Program-made: the position numbers and the translations under genes
In this document: one piece after another, positions 60,747-64,000 of the stretch
How positions within the stretch are numbered: the stretch's first letter is position 1
Layout: the number at the start of each line of letters is the position of its first letter
Notes under the pieces: generated by a model
What the model was told of the DNA's origin: nothing
Seen by the model: only the letters and a program-made list of their open reading frames with translations
Databases searched by the model: none
NCBI GenBank assembly: GCA_026388715.1
Contig: JAPLJF010000033.1
Location: forward strand, 62,001 to 126,000
Origin: Deltaproteobacteria bacterium
GTDB taxonomy: Bacteria; Desulfobacterota; Desulfobulbia; Desulfobulbales; Desulfocapsaceae
Reading direction: 5' to 3'
Length of the DNA: 64,000 nt

Positions 60747-61811
60747 ATGAATAAATCTCTTATTACCCTCCTGGTCCTTCTCTCCTTAACCCCTTTTCTT
60801 GTCCAATGCGCAAGTCAGGACGAGGTTCAAACCCTCTCCTATCAGTTACGGTCAGTAAATAAAAAGCTTGAAGATATGCAGGCCAATACTGTTGGCGAGA
60901 TGCAGAAGAAACAGGCCAGCTCATCCGGGCAGTTAAATGAGATGCAACAGGAAATTCTGGCACTCAAGGGTGAACTTGAAACAACAGCCATGACCAATCG
61001 TCAGCTCCAGGAAAAAAACAAAGGGCTGGAAAGCTCACTTCATGAGATAGTAAATAAGCAATCTTCGGAAACTGATGTCAAGATAACCCAGCTCAATGAT
61101 CAACTCAAACAACAACAGGACAGCATGGCGACCCTCCAGTCGGCACGGGTACAAGAGGCAGAACGGAAGGCCCACACCGCCGCCGAAGCTGCTGAGGCGG
61201 CAAGATTAAAGGTGAAGACAGCAGGAAGCAACCAGGGCATTGCCCATGTTCAGGCTGAACGAAAAAAACAGGTCAAGGGGCAGGCACCCGCAGCAGTGAA
61301 ACAAGAGGCAAGCACCTCACTCTCAACCGTGCATACGCCCCCAACAGCAACGGAACCAGTTTCCGCCGATGTGGCCTCAGCAACTCCAGCCGCACCAGAA
61401 CCAGCCCCGAAAAAAGGACAAGAACAGCCGGCTGCTGCGGCACCCACTGATGAGCTTTTTAATCAAGCGCAAAAGAAATATGAGGCCGGAAATTATCAAA
61501 GTGCCTACGAGACATTTGAGTCCTCTATCAACAAAAACGCCAACGGTCCCAATGCCATCCAGGCCCGTTACATGATGGGCGAAAGTCTCTACCAGCAAAA
61601 AGAATACGATCAGGCTATTCTTCAGTACCAAAAGATCATCTCCAGCCAGCCTAAACATCCAAAAACTCCAGCAGCCCTTCTCAAACAAGCCATGGCCTTT
61701 GAGCAACTCTCGGATAAGGATACGGCCAAGATCCTTTACCAAAAAATCATAACATCCTATGGCACCAGCCCCGAAGCACAACAGGCCAAGACCAAACTCT
61801 CTTCCTTGTAA
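60747..61811 (+). CDS. ybgF: Tol-pal system protein YbgF/CpoB-like
   Basis: Lipoprotein-like signal LVQCASQDE; coiled coil; C-terminal TPR FNQAQKKYEAGNYQSAYETFESSI. Confidence 0.88.
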   Translation: MNKSLITLLVLLSLTPFLVQCASQDEVQTLSYQLRSVNKKLEDMQANTVGEMQKKQASSSGQLNEMQQEILALKGELETTAMTNRQLQEKNKGLESSLHEIVNKQSSETDVKITQLNDQLKQQQDSMATLQSARVQEAERKAHTAAEAAEAARLKVKTAGSNQGIAHVQAERKKQVKGQAPAAVKQEASTSLSTVHTPPTATEPVSADVASATPAAPEPAPKKGQEQPAAAAPTDELFNQAQKKYEAGNYQSAYETFESSINKNANGPNAIQARYMMGESLYQQKEYDQAILQYQKIISSQPKHPKTPAALLKQAMAFEQLSDKDTAKILYQKIITSYGTSPEAQQAKTKLSSL

Positions 61812-61829
61812 GAGAGTTCCGCAGACCCA

Positions 61830-62564
61830 GTGAAACAACGTCTTGACGAAATCCTTGTCATCTCTGGACTGGCCGAGAACCTGACTAAGGCCAGGGCGCT
61901 GATAGGTGCCGGGCAGGTTTTGGTCAATGAACAGTTGGCAGATAAAGCGGGTTCTCCTTTTGGCCCTGATGTCAGGATTCAAATCAAGCCAGGTTGTCTC
62001 TATGTTTCCCGGGGGGGTATAAAGTTAAAGGGCGCTCTCGATGCCTTTGCTTACGATTCCACTGGACAGTGTTGCGTGGATATTGGCGCCTCAAGCGGTG
62101 GTTTTACCGACTGTCTGCTCCAACATGGTGCCCGTAAGGTGTATGCGGTGGATGTCGGCTATGGCCAACTTGACTGGAAGCTGCGTCAGGACCCTCGGGT
62201 CGTGGTGATTGAACGCTTTAATGCCCGAACAATCAGCAAGAATCAAATCCCTGAATCTATTGAACTGGCCGTTATTGACTCCTCTTTTATCTCGCTGACT
62301 AAACTGATTCCACCCCTACTCCCCCTTTTTGGTGGAGAAATCCACCTGATTGCCCTGATCAAACCACAGTTTGAACTACCCCGTGAGAATATTCCCAAGG
62401 GCGGGGTTGTTGTCGATCCTCTGCTTCATGAAGAGGCTATCACCAAGATCCTGCGTTTCGGCGAAAAAATTGGACTGACCAGCCAGGGAGTTACCCGCTC
62501 CCCTATTGTCGGTCCCAAGGGGAACAGCGAGTTTCTGATCCATCTGACCAGAATATCAAGATGA
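61830..62564 (+). CDS. tlyA: TlyA-family rRNA methyltransferase / S4-domain protein
   Basis: RLDEILVISGLAENLTKARALIGAGQVLVNEQ S4; CVDIGASSGGFTDCLLQHGARKVYAVDVGYGQLDWKLRQDPRV. Confidence 0.95.
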   Translation: MKQRLDEILVISGLAENLTKARALIGAGQVLVNEQLADKAGSPFGPDVRIQIKPGCLYVSRGGIKLKGALDAFAYDSTGQCCVDIGASSGGFTDCLLQHGARKVYAVDVGYGQLDWKLRQDPRVVVIERFNARTISKNQIPESIELAVIDSSFISLTKLIPPLLPLFGGEIHLIALIKPQFELPRENIPKGGVVVDPLLHEEAITKILRFGEKIGLTSQGVTRSPIVGPKGNSEFLIHLTRISR

Positions 62565-62586
62565 CAAATATAATAAAGTGGGTCCA

Positions 62587-62617
62587 CTATCACCTCATGA
62601 TAGTGAGAAAAAAAGAA
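62587..62617 (+). terminator. Probable terminator after tlyA
   Basis: CACTATCAcctcaTGATAGTGagaaaaaaag; weak U tract. Confidence 0.45.
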
Positions 62618-62719
62618 GGATCACTTGTCTTACCCTCTAAGAATGTTTATCCTGCCTGAATAATTTAGGTACTTTGAGGAGCTTGAACACTTTTATACCT
62701 CTAACCAGCAGAATCAACC

Positions 62720-64000
62720 ATGATCAGTATTGCCACCCTCGGGCCCGACGGCTCAGACGGCTGCCAGGCCGCACGCAAATACGCGCCTGACGCCACTCTT
62801 CGCTTCTACAATCGTATTCAGGACATTATCAATGCCTTTATCAACGAAGAGACCGATCTGGCCCTCATCCCCATTTATAATACCCGGGAAGGCGAGATTA
62901 AAGAATACTTCCGTCTCATGGAGCAACTTGAAGAGGGGTACTGGATTGACAATATCGTCCTTCCCATTCACCTCTCCCTTGGCGCCCTGCGGCAAAAAGA
63001 CGGGAAAAGATCGGTAAAGATCATCGTTGGACGCAGCTCTGTCTTCCGGCAGTGCGAAGAGTATATCGCCGAAAACTATCCCGGGGCTACCCTGATGATG
63101 GTCCAAAATATCGACATTGCCCTTGCCGATATTCAGACCCGCAATCTCGTCGATCATGCCGTCATTGAATCAGAAGAACTGCTGCGCAATTATGGCCTGG
63201 ACATCCTGGCCAGGGAGGTTGTCCCCCATAACCGCACCCGCTTTGCCATCCTTGGTTCAAATCTGGCCAGCCAGACAGGGTATGATGCCACGGCCATCAT
63301 TACCCGACCGCTCAAAGACCGGGTTGGTGTGCTTGTTGATATCCTCGGTGAGTTCACCCGTCGCGGCATCAATATTCTGGATCTTCGTTCGGAAAATGAC
63401 ATCAAAACCCAGAAACTACAGATTTACATTGAGGCGGAAGGACATATCGGCGACGAACTGCTGAGCCGTGCCCTGGAAAGTATCGAAAAAAATATCATCC
63501 AGGAAGAAGGCTCCCTGAAGCTGCTTGGCTCCTTTCCTCGTGTTGACATGCGGGTCAAGAAGATCAAGACCTTCGGCTTCATCGGCACCGGCGAGATGAG
63601 CAGCTGGTTTGCTGATCGCCTTGAGAATGAAGGCTATCGCACCCTGATGACCGGCAGATCAACTACCCTGCGGCCTGAAGAGATGATTCCCCAGGTTGAT
63701 GTGGTCATCATCTGTGTCCCCATCTCGGTCACGACTGACACCATCCGCCAGTATGGGGGCCTGCTGCGCGACGGCCAGGCCCTTATCCTGTTGGCCGGTG
63801 AATCTGAAAATACCTTGAAGACGGCCATGGATGTAACTCGTCAGGGCGTCGAGATCATGCTGGTCCACAATCTCTGGGGCCCCCAGGCAGTAACCATGAA
63901 AGACAAAAACGCCTCTGTGGTCCGAACACCCCGTAGCGGCAGTTTCTGCGGCGAATTTGAGGCCTTTCTCTACAAACACGGTGCCGACATTTTCCAGGAC
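62720..64000 (+). CDS. Prephenate dehydratase-like + ACT + prephenate dehydrogenase fusion (3' end beyond window)
   Basis: MISIATLGPDGSDGCQAARKYAP; ACT DRVGVLVDILGEFTRRGINILDLRSEN; TyrA-like KKIKTFGFIGTGEMSSWFADRLENEGY; no stop before the window end. Confidence 0.85.
   Translation, partial: MISIATLGPDGSDGCQAARKYAPDATLRFYNRIQDIINAFINEETDLALIPIYNTREGEIKEYFRLMEQLEEGYWIDNIVLPIHLSLGALRQKDGKRSVKIIVGRSSVFRQCEEYIAENYPGATLMMVQNIDIALADIQTRNLVDHAVIESEELLRNYGLDILAREVVPHNRTRFAILGSNLASQTGYDATAIITRPLKDRVGVLVDILGEFTRRGINILDLRSENDIKTQKLQIYIEAEGHIGDELLSRALESIEKNIIQEEGSLKLLGSFPRVDMRVKKIKTFGFIGTGEMSSWFADRLENEGYRTLMTGRSTTLRPEEMIPQVDVVIICVPISVTTDTIRQYGGLLRDGQALILLAGESENTLKTAMDVTRQGVEIMLVHNLWGPQAVTMKDKNASVVRTPRSGSFCGEFEAFLYKHGADIFQD

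Overview
64 kb bacterial chromosomal window. Gene content (Sec-containing formate dehydrogenase, multihaem cytochromes, sigma-54 two-component pairs, lpx genes, a liv operon, rubrerythrin/rubredoxin) suggests a Desulfobacterota-like anaerobe; this assignment is inferred, not tested. Main blocks: partial thiM; a decayed accessory patch (RhuM remnants, Fic gene with one in-frame TAG); fdnGHI-fdhE with a TGA/Sec codon and adjacent hairpin; rsgA; acyltransferase; decayed ISL3 element; histidine kinase + sigma-54 regulator followed by a tandemly duplicated multihaem cytochrome gene, each copy with its own sigma-54 promoter; tandem FecR/DUF6600-like proteins; lpxB, oxidoreductase, livFGMH-(beta-helix protein)-livK; lpxK, lpxC; epimerase; class II aldolase; tatC split by an A9 tract; L,D-transpeptidase; PilS/PilR-like pair; surE; rubrerythrin; TrxB-like; a FabF/ACP/two CrtI-like/FabG/FabZ-like cluster ending in a tiny CxxC...UGA...CxxC ORF; tolQRAB-ybgF (no pal seen); tlyA; partial PDT-TyrA fusion. 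The most interesting items are the candidate new small selenoprotein (or nonsense allele) at 56582-56794, the unusual fatty acid/polyene-like cluster it ends, and the sigma-54-controlled cytochrome duplication. No CRISPR array, tRNA or rRNA was recognised.
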